This document shows positions 8,347-15,699 of a DNA stretch of 29,881 nucleotides, piece after piece. Within the stretch, counting starts at the first letter, position 1; each line of letters opens with the position of its first letter. The notes below the pieces were generated by a model that was given only the letters and a program-made list of their open reading frames with translations, ran no database searches and had not been told where the DNA came from. Position numbers and translations under genes: made by a program. Source of the stretch: JAPHTQ01 sp050295975 (GTDB lineage: Bacteria > Pseudomonadota > Gammaproteobacteria > Thiohalomonadales > Thiohalomonadaceae); the NCBI GenBank assembly GCA_050295975.1, contig JBNKQR010000038.1:1-29881 (forward strand), given 5' to 3'.

Positions 8347-8377
8347 AAAAAAGGGCACCTCACGGCGCCCTTTTTTT
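8347..8377. terminator. rho-independent terminator serving the lipoprotein gene
   Basis: The stem GGGCACC/GGCGCCC (8353-8359 and 8364-8370, loop TCAC) is flanked by an A-run on the left and seven T on the right, so it can work in both directions. One pair is an A-C mismatch on the plus strand but a G-U pair in minus-strand RNA, so the stem stays intact for the lipoprotein gene that ends at 8451. It is a near copy of the soeC terminator at 9075-9102. Confidence 0.75.
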
Positions 8378-8407
8378 GTTCCACTACAGAATCGGTTAAA
8401 CCGTCTG
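8363..8407. repeat. 45-bp perfect direct repeat, copy 1 (soeC tail plus terminator arm)
   Basis: These 45 bases are identical to 9088-9132. They run from the right arm of a terminator, through seven T and TTCCACTACAGAATCGG, into bases that in copy 2 encode the last codons and stop of soeC (QTV-stop on the minus strand). In this copy the soeC codons are not part of any gene. The sequences diverge immediately after base 8407. Confidence 0.95.
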
Positions 8408-8450
8408 TACATTTGATTTGTATCCATGTGTCTTCATCAGGGTGTGTAGA

Positions 8451-8909
8451 TCAAGAACTTCGCCGCCAAATCCGTACACGTATCTTTTCCGCATAAATAT
8501 CAGAAGCCGCACGATAGACTATTATGCTGTTTGTATCAGCATTTTCCACGCCACTCTGTGCAATGACTCTCCAGTAAACACCTTGCAAAGAATCCGGATC
8601 AGAACCTGTGGCTACATTGCTGATGTAATTGGGCATGCCCACCAGTGATGACCATTGCTGTACATCAATCAAAAGGTTATCCGGATGCACATCCAGATTA
8701 TGGTTAAACGTCAGCTCGCTATCTGCAGCGATGTCTACCCAGCCGCTGTCATAGGCAGGCAGCGCCGCGCTTTCGAGTGCGGCAATCCGGATTTCAAGTT
8801 CACCGATGGTCGCTGCAGAACTTGAAGAGCCGCTGCTACAGGAATAAACGAAAAAGATACCGGCCAGGAAAGACGACCACATCAGCAGAGCAATACTTAT
8901 ATTTCGCAT
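8451..8909 (-). CDS. predicted lipoprotein of unknown function with a WVDI/RIW domain
   Basis: This 152-aa protein starts at the ATG at 8907-8909, which has a strong GGAGG seven bases upstream. A longer frame to 8936 is unnecessary. The N-terminus is a lipoprotein signal (RNISIALLMWSSFLAGIFF, then VYSC, lipidated Cys about residue 24), followed by a Ser-rich linker, a short coiled-coil-like stretch (IGELEIRIAALE) and a compact domain that begins YDSGWVDIAADSELTFNHNL and ends IYAEKIRVRIW. This domain pattern resembles one I have seen in assorted secreted bacterial proteins, but I cannot name a family or function. The gene sits between two copies of a 45-bp repeat derived from the end of soeC, so it looks inserted. 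Confidence 0.65.
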   Translation of the reverse strand: MRNISIALLMWSSFLAGIFFVYSCSSGSSSSAATIGELEIRIAALESAALPAYDSGWVDIAADSELTFNHNLDVHPDNLLIDVQQWSSLVGMPNYISNVATGSDPDSLQGVYWRVIAQSGVENADTNSIIVYRAASDIYAEKIRVRIWRRSS

Positions 8910-9074
8910 GACAACCTCCATATTCCTTGATGCCAACGGGCGCCTGATGCACCCAGTGGTGGTGCAATACCTTCATCGTGTCGGCTTCCATGCTCCTTAT
9001 GCTTATATTTTTCGTTCTACACCGATTAAGGGGAGGTGGCAAATTCAGGTGATGGACGTGGGATGGAATATGAC

Positions 9075-9102
9075 AAAAGGGCGCCATCGGCGCCCTTTTT
9101 TT
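9075..9102. terminator. bidirectional terminator after soeC
   Basis: A perfect 7-bp stem, GGGCGCC (9079-9085) and GGCGCCC (9089-9095), with loop ATC is flanked by AAAA and seven T. In minus-strand RNA it ends the soeABC transcript 20-45 bases after the soeC stop codon. Confidence 0.85.
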
Positions 9103-9132
9103 GTTCCACTACAGAATCGGTTAAACCGTCTG
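9088..9132. repeat. 45-bp perfect direct repeat, copy 2 (at the 3' end of soeC)
   Basis: Identical to 8363-8407, with a 725-base offset. This copy is in its functional place: it includes the stop codon of soeC (9121-9123), the last few codons and the right arm of the soe terminator. It also contains the small odd-length palindrome CGGTT-A-AACCG. Confidence 0.95.
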
Positions 9133-10101
9133 GTAGTAGATGTTCTGCGGATGGTTGGCCTGGGCGAAGAAGAACCAGCGCTCGAACAGCAGGCCGGTGT
9201 ACTGCACCACGAAGGCAGCAGCGAGCAGAGTCTTGTCGCCGTCGATGCCTGCAGCGAGCAGCGCCAGCGGGATGAAGAAGACCAGCACCATGAAGATCCA
9301 TTTAATCGATTTGAGGAAAGCGGCGCTTTTTCCCGGGAAGTATTCGCGGGTGTTGTAGGAGCCACCCATCATGCCCATCGCTTTCTGCTGCACCTTGGTG
9401 TGGCGTACGCCGATGGCGGTCTGGATAGTCGATTTGTATTTGATGCGCGCGTTGCGCCACAGGCTGGCCGCACGAGTAAGCAGGCCGAGGGTGGTGATGA
9501 TGATCGCCCAGCCAGTGTAGATGCCGACCAGTGCCGGTGCGGCATACGCGGCGTAAGCAGCAGCGAGCGTGAAGCCGGAGGCACCACCGAGCAGAATGTA
9601 GTTGACCACGGTCAGCGGGCTGGCCCACTCCTGCAGGAAGCGGAGGCTGGCGTAGATCATGCCGGTGGCGATGAACAGGCCGAAGACTGCGGCGGTGGTG
9701 GCGGCACCGATCACCAGGGTGAGCTGTCCTTTCACTTCCGGTGCACCGAAGATGTCTGCGTCCCAACCGGCCAGATGGAACAGGCCGTAGAGGAAGATCA
9801 GGAACATCACCAGTGGCAGGGCGATCAGTTCACGCGATAGCCAGGAGGTTTTCCACTGTGTCACACCGCGCCAGGCGCGGGTGATGAAGTAGCTGGGCTT
9901 GCCCAGGTGGAATACCGCAGCCAGCAGGCCGCCGATCATGAACAGCAGCGATAGCAGGCTGCCCATGACATAGAAGCCGCTCGACTGTGCCGGCAACAGG
10001 TTGACTGTTGAGTAGCTCTGTTCGGTGAACAGCGCGAGGAACAGGCCCTGGCCGACACCGATCAGGGTGGTGAGAAAAATGACTGAAAATGCGGGATGCA
10101 T
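9121..10101 (-). CDS. soeC: sulfite dehydrogenase (quinone) membrane anchor SoeC, DmsC/NrfD-like
   Basis: This 326-aa integral membrane protein has eight or so hydrophobic helices and matches the DmsC-type anchors of molybdenum oxidoreductases. In the Soe complex it holds SoeAB on the cytoplasmic face and passes electrons from sulfite to quinone. It begins MHPAFSVIFLTTLIGVGQGLFLALF, typical of the group, and later has GLFHLAGWDADIFG and GSYNTREYFPGK segments. It lies 35 bases after soeB. Its last codons lie inside a 45-bp repeat. DmsC of DMSO reductase is the main alternative, but the missing Tat signal in the partner SoeA and the neighbouring apr genes favour Soe. Confidence 0.87.
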   Translation of the reverse strand: MHPAFSVIFLTTLIGVGQGLFLALFTEQSYSTVNLLPAQSSGFYVMGSLLSLLFMIGGLLAAVFHLGKPSYFITRAWRGVTQWKTSWLSRELIALPLVMFLIFLYGLFHLAGWDADIFGAPEVKGQLTLVIGAATTAAVFGLFIATGMIYASLRFLQEWASPLTVVNYILLGGASGFTLAAAYAAYAAPALVGIYTGWAIIITTLGLLTRAASLWRNARIKYKSTIQTAIGVRHTKVQQKAMGMMGGSYNTREYFPGKSAAFLKSIKWIFMVLVFFIPLALLAAGIDGDKTLLAAAFVVQYTGLLFERWFFFAQANHPQNIYYQTV

Positions 10102-10136
10102 ATTTGTTCTCCAAAAATCTTTTGTGCGCGTCGCGC

Positions 10137-10862
10137 TTACATAAGCCAGTCGTCCAGGGAGACGTCTTTACTGATCTCGTGGCGGATATCCTCTTTCTTC
10201 AGCGGATTGTCCACACGTACCAGTTCGTCTTCGTGGATCTTCAGACGTGTCTTGCGTCGCGGCAGGTAATGGTTGGCCGGTTTGGTGCCCCACTCGGGCA
10301 TCAACTGGTAACCACCGTTCTCGCGGATCGCGATGGAAACTTCCGAATCTGGATCCTGCACGTCGCCGAACAGTCGTGCCGAGGTGGGGCATGCCAGCAC
10401 GCAGGCAGGCTTGCGATCACGCTCCGGCAGTGACTCGTCATAGATGCGATCGACACAGAGGGTGCACTTCTTCATCACCTTCTGGTAGGTGTCGAATTCA
10501 CGTGCACCGTAGGGGCAGGCCCAGGAGCAGTATTTGCAACCGATGCACTTGTCGTAATCCACCAGCACGATGCCATCTTCGGTGCGCTTGTGGCTCGCGC
10601 CGGTCGGGCAGACCGGAACACACGGCGCGTCTTCGCAGTGGAGACAGCTCTTGGGGAAGTGCAGTGTCTCGGTATTGGGGAACTCACCGATCTCATAGGT
10701 CTGCACCCGGTTGAAAAAGGTACCGGTCGGGTCCTTAGTAAACGGATTGTCGTCGAACAGCGGACCGGCGGAACCGGAGGTGTTCCACTGTTTGCAGCTG
10801 GTGACGCAGGCGTGGCAACCCACGCAGACGTTCAGGTCGATAACGAGTGCTAACTGGGTCAT
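10137..10862 (-). CDS. soeB: sulfite dehydrogenase (quinone) iron-sulfur subunit SoeB
   Basis: This 241-aa electron-transfer subunit carries four cysteine clusters for [4Fe-4S] centres: CVGCHACVTSC near residue 12, CLHCEDAPCVPVC, CIGCKYCSWAC, and CTLC followed by CVLAC after a 20-residue gap. It relays electrons from the molybdenum subunit SoeA to SoeC in the membrane. There is no signal peptide, so it stays in the cytoplasm. Its ATG overlaps the soeA stop codon (TAATG at 10860-10864), giving translational coupling. Sequence class alone would also fit DmsB or PsrB. The operon context decides. Confidence 0.9.
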   Translation of the reverse strand: MTQLALVIDLNVCVGCHACVTSCKQWNTSGSAGPLFDDNPFTKDPTGTFFNRVQTYEIGEFPNTETLHFPKSCLHCEDAPCVPVCPTGASHKRTEDGIVLVDYDKCIGCKYCSWACPYGAREFDTYQKVMKKCTLCVDRIYDESLPERDRKPACVLACPTSARLFGDVQDPDSEVSIAIRENGGYQLMPEWGTKPANHYLPRRKTRLKIHEDELVRVDNPLKKEDIRHEISKDVSLDDWLM

Positions 10863-13759
10863 TAGAGGCCCCCCTTACGGGTAAACAACCCGGCGAAATA
10901 GTTTTGCCATGGACGACGCTTCGGCGTGCCCGGCAGGCTTGGCATAGTGTCGTATTGCGGGAAGGTGACCTTCTCCTCATCGGCACCCGCGGGATAGATG
11001 CGTACGCGCACATCAAACCATCCGGCCTGGCCAGTGACCGGGTCGGAGTTGGAGATGTGATCCCCGGCCTCATGGGCGGGCAACTCTTCGCTAATCACAT
11101 GGTTCATCAGGAAGCCCTGTTTCGACTCGTTGGCTGAACCATCCAGATTCCAGGCACCGCTCGCTTTACCGATAGCGTTCCAGGTCCAGACTGTGCCCGG
11201 CTCGACCGCTTCGCTATAGCGACAGAGACAACGAACCTTGCCATGCATCGACTCCACCCACATCCAGGCACCGTCTTCGATCCCGGCGGTGTGCGCCGTT
11301 TTCGGATGGGCATAGAGGAAGTTGTAGGTGTGGATCTGCCGCAGCCAGGCGTTCTGGCTGTCCCACGAGTGGTACATCGCCATCGGCCGCTGGGTGATCG
11401 CGTTGAGCGGATATTTATGTTTATCCGAGAGCTGACTCTCCAGCGGCTCGTAGTAGAACGGCAGCGGATCGAAATAGGTTTCGATGCGTTTGCGCAGACG
11501 TTCCGGCGGCTGGGAGGTGTCGGTCTTGCCCTGTGCGGCGAGACGGAATTTCTGCAACACCTCGGAGTAGATGTGGATGTTAATGGGCTCGTTGTAGCGA
11601 GTCAGGCTGTGCTTCTGTGCCCACTGAAGATAACCCTGATTCCAGTTACGCATGTACTGGTAGGACTTCGGCAGGTGGTACTGATAGACACAGTTGTTCT
11701 TCTCGTACATCTTCCACTGATTCGGGTTGGGTTCGCCGCGCATGTTTTTCTCGCCCGACTTGCCACGCCATCCGGCAAGGAAGCCGATGCCGGAACCGGG
11801 AGCGGTTTCGAAGTTGGTGACAAAGTCCGGGTAGTCGCGGTATTTGCGCGAACCATCTTCACGTACAAAGACCGGCAACTTCAGGCGTGAACCCAGTTCG
11901 ATCAAAACTTCCTGGAATGGTTTGCAATCGCCAGTCGGCGGTACCACCGGAATACGTACTGAGTCGACCGGGCCGTCGAATTCAGAGATCGGCCGATCCA
12001 GCATCGACATCACGTCGTGACGTTCCAGATAGGTGGTGTCAGGCAGAATCAGATCCGCAAAGGCGGTCATCTCTGACTGGAAGGCATCGGCCACGACCAG
12101 GAACGGGATCTTGTACTCGCCGTTCTCTTCCTTGTCGTTGAGCATCTTGCGCACCTCGTCGGTGTTCATGCTCGAATTCCACGCCATGTTCGCCATAAAG
12201 ATGAACAGGGTGTCGATGCCGTAAGGGTCTTTGCGCCATGCGTTGGTGATGGCGTTGTGCATCAGGCCGTGAACCGACAGCGGGTGCTCCCAGGAGAAAC
12301 CCTTGTCGAGACGGACCGGTTCGCCCTTGTCGTCGACGAAGAGATCATCCGGGTCGGCGGGCCAGCCCAGTGGCATGCCGTTGAGCGGGGTATTGGGTTT
12401 AACGTCTTCCGGCACGGTCGGGGTTTTCGGACAGGGCGGGATCGGACGCGGGAACGGCGCCTTGTGACGGAAACCGCCGGGGCGGTCGATGGTGCCGAGG
12501 ATCGACATCAGGATCGACAGGGCACGGATGCTGTGGAAGCCGTTGGAGTGGGCGGCCAGACCACGCATGGCGTGGAATGATACCGGGTTACCGGTGACCG
12601 TCTGGTGCTCGTTGTCCCACACATCGGTCCAGGCGATGGGCAGTTCGATCTTTTCGTCGCGAGCGACGATACCCATCTCATGCGCCAGACGGCGAATCGT
12701 CTCTGCGGGGATACCGGTGATGTCGGCAGCCCATTCGGGGGTGTACTGCTCTACCCGCTCTTTTAATAGTTGGAACGCCGGTTTAACCGGTGTCCCATCG
12801 GCGAGGGTGAACTCACCCATCAGACGCGGGTCGGCGCCGGGGGTGTGGCTGGAGATCGCCTTGTTCAGATCACGGTCCCACCACAGTTTGTTTTGCGGAT
12901 CGAAGCAGCCCTCTTCCGGCGGTACTTCGAAGCGCACGAACATACCGTACTCGGGGCTATTCGGGTCCATGTTCACCAGCTGTGCCGAGTTGGAGTACTG
13001 GATCAGGAAGTCGCGGTCGTAGAGGCCCTGTTTAACGATCTCATGAATGAAAGCGAGCAGTAGCGCACCGTCGGTGCCCGGTTTGATTGGGACCCACTCA
13101 TCGGCGATGGCCGAGTAGCCGGTACGTACCGGGTTGATGGAGATGAAGCGGCCACCGTTACGTTTGAACTTGGCCAGTTCGATCTTCATCGGATTGGAGT
13201 GATGGTCCTCGGCGGTACCGATCATCATAAAGAGTTTTGAGCGTTCCAGGTCGGGGCCACCAAACTCCCAGAAGGAACCGCCAATGGTGTAGATCATCCC
13301 CGCTGCCATATTGACCGAGCAGAAACCACCGTGGGCAGCGTAGTTAGGAGTGCCGAAGTTCTTGGCAAACAGACCGGTCAACGCCTGCATCTGGTCGCGG
13401 CCGGTGAACATGGCGAATTTTTTAGGATCGGTAGCGCGGATGTGGCCGAGGCGCTCTTCGAGAATATCGAAGGCCTCGTTCCAGCTGATCGGTTCGAACT
13501 GAGCATCGCCGCGTTGTGCGCCCTCTTTTCGTCTCAATGGCTGGGTCAGGCGGGCAGGGGAGTACTGCTTCATGATCCCCGAGGAGCCCTTGGCGCAGAT
13601 CACCCCCTTGTTCAGTGGGTGGTCCGGGTTACCCTGGATGTAGCGCACCTCGCCGTCGCGCAGGTGCACGCGGATACCACAGCGGCAGGCGCACATGTAG
13701 CAGGTGGTGTTTTTGACCTCGGTACGACCGTCGGCCAAAACTTGGGCAGTTTCACTCAT
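10862..13759 (-). CDS. soeA: sulfite dehydrogenase (quinone) molybdopterin subunit SoeA
   Basis: This 965-aa molybdopterin enzyme of the complex-iron-sulfur class oxidises sulfite to sulfate in the cytoplasm. The N-terminus holds the first [4Fe-4S] site (Cys20, Cys23, Cys27, Cys55; CYMCACRC ... VICAKG). Cys147 in HGGFCSVN is at the position expected to bind molybdenum. Domains for the bis-MGD cofactor follow, with a dinucleotide-binding region near the C-terminus (LNAITQRPMAMYHSW). The decisive point is the absence of a Tat signal: the related polysulfide, thiosulfate and DMSO reductases are exported, SoeA is not. It is the first gene of soeABC and diverges from aprMBA. Its leader is structured and has only a weak Shine-Dalgarno (AAGAG). 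Confidence 0.9.
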   Translation of the reverse strand: MSETAQVLADGRTEVKNTTCYMCACRCGIRVHLRDGEVRYIQGNPDHPLNKGVICAKGSSGIMKQYSPARLTQPLRRKEGAQRGDAQFEPISWNEAFDILEERLGHIRATDPKKFAMFTGRDQMQALTGLFAKNFGTPNYAAHGGFCSVNMAAGMIYTIGGSFWEFGGPDLERSKLFMMIGTAEDHHSNPMKIELAKFKRNGGRFISINPVRTGYSAIADEWVPIKPGTDGALLLAFIHEIVKQGLYDRDFLIQYSNSAQLVNMDPNSPEYGMFVRFEVPPEEGCFDPQNKLWWDRDLNKAISSHTPGADPRLMGEFTLADGTPVKPAFQLLKERVEQYTPEWAADITGIPAETIRRLAHEMGIVARDEKIELPIAWTDVWDNEHQTVTGNPVSFHAMRGLAAHSNGFHSIRALSILMSILGTIDRPGGFRHKAPFPRPIPPCPKTPTVPEDVKPNTPLNGMPLGWPADPDDLFVDDKGEPVRLDKGFSWEHPLSVHGLMHNAITNAWRKDPYGIDTLFIFMANMAWNSSMNTDEVRKMLNDKEENGEYKIPFLVVADAFQSEMTAFADLILPDTTYLERHDVMSMLDRPISEFDGPVDSVRIPVVPPTGDCKPFQEVLIELGSRLKLPVFVREDGSRKYRDYPDFVTNFETAPGSGIGFLAGWRGKSGEKNMRGEPNPNQWKMYEKNNCVYQYHLPKSYQYMRNWNQGYLQWAQKHSLTRYNEPINIHIYSEVLQKFRLAAQGKTDTSQPPERLRKRIETYFDPLPFYYEPLESQLSDKHKYPLNAITQRPMAMYHSWDSQNAWLRQIHTYNFLYAHPKTAHTAGIEDGAWMWVESMHGKVRCLCRYSEAVEPGTVWTWNAIGKASGAWNLDGSANESKQGFLMNHVISEELPAHEAGDHISNSDPVTGQAGWFDVRVRIYPAGADEEKVTFPQYDTMPSLPGTPKRRPWQNYFAGLFTRKGGL

Positions 13760-13760
13760 A

Positions 13761-13842
13761 TTTATGTCTGCTCTTGGTTACAGTTACTTTGGACATAAAA
13801 GCCGGTGAGCGGGGTCACCCGGAGGCACACCTCTCACCGGCT
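13761..13842 (-). promoter_or_regulatory. structured soeA leader: two consecutive hairpins
   Basis: In minus-strand RNA the first hairpin has a 10-bp perfect stem, AGCCGGTGAG with CTCACCGGCT (13800-13809 and 13833-13842). Its 23-base loop contains a smaller GGGTGACCC hairpin, and the outer stem is followed by UUUUA. Directly after it, TTTATGTC pairs with GACATAAA (13792-13799 and 13761-13768). The 3' arm of this second stem ends one base before the soeA ATG, and the weak ribosome site lies in its loop. The first could act as an attenuator and the second could mask the start. I could not match it to a known riboswitch class. Confidence 0.55.
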
Positions 13843-13902
13843 AAGAAAAGTCATATTATTCGAATACTCTAATATACCTTACTCGGCCGTTTCCTTTCCA
13901 GA

Positions 13903-13916
13903 TTGATCCAGATCAA
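13903..13916. promoter_or_regulatory. perfect FNR/ANR-type binding site
   Basis: TTGATCCAGATCAA matches TTGATnnnnATCAA at all ten fixed positions. For soeA the TATATT hexamer would put the site near -45; for the apr direction the TGTAAT hexamer would put it near -37. Neither is the ideal -41.5, so which operon it serves, and whether it activates or represses, cannot be decided here. FNR, ANR and DNR families share this consensus. Confidence 0.75.
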
Positions 13917-14026
13917 TTTGCATAGAACTTTTCTTGTAATGGATAGATGTTGATTATCCAGCTCAGGAATCGATACCCGAGCATCGTCATCAGGTTAATT
14001 CTTTCCTTTATATATAAGGAGACTCT

Positions 14027-14080
14027 ATGCAGCACAAAAACGTTATGGTTGGACTCCATCATATTAGTCGTTATGGTTAG
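14027..14080 (+). CDS. possible 17-aa leader peptide upstream of aprM
   Basis: An ATG five bases after a strong AAGGAG opens a 17-codon frame (MQHKNVMVGLHHISRYG, then TAG). It lies about 270 bases upstream of aprM on the same strand. The short frame contains a 10-bp direct repeat (CGTTATGGTT at 14041-14050 and 14069-14078) and its ends can pair (TGCAGC at 14028-14033 with GCTGCA at 14080-14085), followed by a run of A. The ribosome site is better than many real ones here, but no residue bias points to a known attenuation signal. It may be translated, or it may be chance. Confidence 0.3.
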   Translation: MQHKNVMVGLHHISRYG

Positions 14081-14347
14081 CTGCACAAAAAAATTGAGGG
14101 CTTATCTTTACGCGGCACCACACCCGCTAAAACAGAGTGAGCCATTCAGGAAAATAGGTGGTCTGAGCATGGGCGTAGCTCTACGGTGATTCCGAGTTGG
14201 ATTTCACCACCTGGCAGGATGCGATTTTTGCTGTGGCAGGCTCCTGCCATTAACCCCACTAATCAAGTCACAAGGATTGCTGATTAGCGTAGTCGAATTC
14301 AGGTCATTATCATTCACGACGACAACAATTTCTCAGGAGAGGAGACG

Positions 14348-15184
14348 ATGATTAGTACCAATCCCTTTAGCGAACTTTCCGGATTCATTTCACCGATGGC
14401 CATGCAGGTTTACATCATTGTGATGTTCATTATGGTTATTGGGGGAACAATCCTCGATACACTCCATAAAAAAAGTGCCAAGTACTTTTTCGAGAATGCC
14501 AAGAAAGCAGAAAAGAGTGCAAAGCGCAGCGTCAGCGGCGGTCAAAAGATTGGTCTTGCAGTCTCTACCGTTGCCAGTGAAGTGCTGACATCGTCCGAGT
14601 TTAACAACCCGCAGCGTCGTCTTTCTCACCTCATGACCATGTACGGCTTCATCACCTTTGTTGTCTCCTCTGTCGTGCTGATCTTCATGCATCCGACTTC
14701 AGCAGCAGCAGGTATCTGGCCGATGTTGTGGCACCTGGGCGCAGCAGTGCTGGCTCTTGGTGGTTACTGGTTCTTCTTCTTCATCCGCGTCGACGTCTCT
14801 TCCGAGGGCAAGACCTGGTACAAGCTGGCACAGGCCGATATCTTCATCGTTGGTTTGCTGTCTACCTCAACCTTCGGTCTGCTGTGGTCTGCGACTCAGG
14901 GTAGCACTCTTGGTTGGGTTATCTTTGCTCTGTTCCTGCTTTCCAGCACCGTTCTGTTCAGCACCGTGCTGTGGTCCAAATTCGCGCACATGTTCTTCAA
15001 GCCTGCTGCGGCTTACCAGAAGAAGATCACCAAGGCTGACGGCTCTCAGGAGAATCTTCCTGACCTGGGCGAGCTGACCGACCCTGCACTGCAGGCACGC
15101 TATCCGGACATCCCGGAATACATGGGTACCAATCCGCCGTACATGGGCTTTGGCATCAAGCGTGAAAAGCCGCGTCATTACTGA
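14348..15184 (+). CDS. aprM: APS reductase membrane anchor AprM
   Basis: This 278-aa membrane protein matches AprM, the presumed quinone-linked electron acceptor for AprBA in many gammaproteobacterial sulfur oxidisers. It has about five to six hydrophobic helices, starting at QVYIIVMFIMVIGGTILD near residue 18 and continuing at MTMYGFITFVVSSVVLIF, MLWHLGAAVLALGGYWFFFF, IFIVGLLSTSTFGLLW and WVIFALFLLSSTVLF. A soluble C-terminal tail is rich in Pro and Tyr (PEYMGTNPPYMGFGIKRE). A strong AGGAGAGGAG ribosome site precedes the ATG. AprM replaces the QmoABC complex of other lineages. Its role as electron acceptor is inferred from context in the literature. Confidence 0.9.
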   Translation: MISTNPFSELSGFISPMAMQVYIIVMFIMVIGGTILDTLHKKSAKYFFENAKKAEKSAKRSVSGGQKIGLAVSTVASEVLTSSEFNNPQRRLSHLMTMYGFITFVVSSVVLIFMHPTSAAAGIWPMLWHLGAAVLALGGYWFFFFIRVDVSSEGKTWYKLAQADIFIVGLLSTSTFGLLWSATQGSTLGWVIFALFLLSSTVLFSTVLWSKFAHMFFKPAAAYQKKITKADGSQENLPDLGELTDPALQARYPDIPEYMGTNPPYMGFGIKREKPRHY

Positions 15185-15216
15185 GTCGTTTCAACAGAAT
15201 TTAGGAGAGGACTAAA

Positions 15217-15699
15217 ATGCCAACATTTGTATATATGACACGTTGTGACGGCTGCGGTCATTGTGTTGATATCTGCCCGTCAGACATCATGCACATCGAC
15301 ACAACTTATCGCCGTGCATACAACATCGAACCTAACATGTGCTGGGAGTGTTACTCCTGCGTTAAAGCCTGCCCCCACCACGCGATTGATGTACGTGGAT
15401 ATGCGGACTTCGCTCCGCTGGGTCACTCCGTACGCGTTATCCGCGACGAAGAGAAGGGCGTTATCGCCTGGCGCATCAAGTCTCGCAATGGTGAGACTGA
15501 CCTGAATCTGCTAGCTCCAATTACCACCAAGCCCTGGGGTAAGGAGATTCCACAGCTGGCAAGTGTTTCCGCGCCGAGCAAAGAGATGCGCGACAGCCAG
15601 TTACTCTTTAACGAGCCGAAATACGTCCGCATGGACGATGGGGACCTGCATACGCTGGAATCCAATGGCCTGAAAATGAAAGTAGGGGTTTACTACTAA
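15217..15699 (+). CDS. aprB: adenylylsulfate reductase beta subunit AprB
   Basis: This 160-aa iron-sulfur subunit carries two [4Fe-4S] clusters with the motifs CDGCGHCVDICPSD near residue 9 and CWECYSCVKACPHH near residue 45. It moves electrons between the FAD of AprA and the membrane acceptor AprM. A C-terminal tail of about 60 residues, ending GLKMKVGVYY, is the part that wraps AprA in known structures. It lies 32 bases after aprM with a strong TAGGAGAGG ribosome site, and its stop overlaps the aprA start (TAATG). Confidence 0.95.
   Translation: MPTFVYMTRCDGCGHCVDICPSDIMHIDTTYRRAYNIEPNMCWECYSCVKACPHHAIDVRGYADFAPLGHSVRVIRDEEKGVIAWRIKSRNGETDLNLLAPITTKPWGKEIPQLASVSAPSKEMRDSQLLFNEPKYVRMDDGDLHTLESNGLKMKVGVYY

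Larger units (their letters stand above)
13760..14347. other. divergent soe/apr regulatory region
   Basis: This 588-base gap separates the soeA and aprM start codons. From left to right it holds the structured soeA leader (13761-13842), a TATATT hexamer for the minus strand (13871-13876), a perfect FNR-type box (13903-13916), a TGTAAT hexamer for the plus strand (13935-13940), a 17-codon ORF with a strong ribosome site (14027-14080), a short hairpin TGGCAG-GCTC-CTGCCA (14234-14249), an inverted repeat CTAATCA/TGATTAG (14259-14287) and the strong aprM ribosome site AGGAGAGGAG. A gap this long with this much structure implies layered control of both operons. Confidence 0.6.

Noticed and set aside
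8363..9132. Insertion sequence around the lipoprotein gene
   Set aside because: No transposase and no terminal inverted repeats. The flanking repeats are 45 bp, longer than usual target duplications, and derive from soeC.
8908..9840. Long plus-strand open frame (310 codons) over soeC and the lipoprotein start
   Set aside because: It is antisense to soeC, which has clear family evidence. Its translation is low-complexity (QQAEG, EDQHHEDP) and has no ribosome site or family match.
9121..13759. Polysulfide, thiosulfate or DMSO reductase instead of SoeABC
   Set aside because: Those enzymes have a Tat signal on the catalytic subunit. This one has none, and the apr operon is adjacent.
13761..13842. 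Molybdenum-cofactor riboswitch ahead of soeA
   Set aside because: The position before a molybdoenzyme gene is tempting, but the element is shorter and lacks the conserved segments I recall from the moaA leader. Kept only as an unassigned structured leader.
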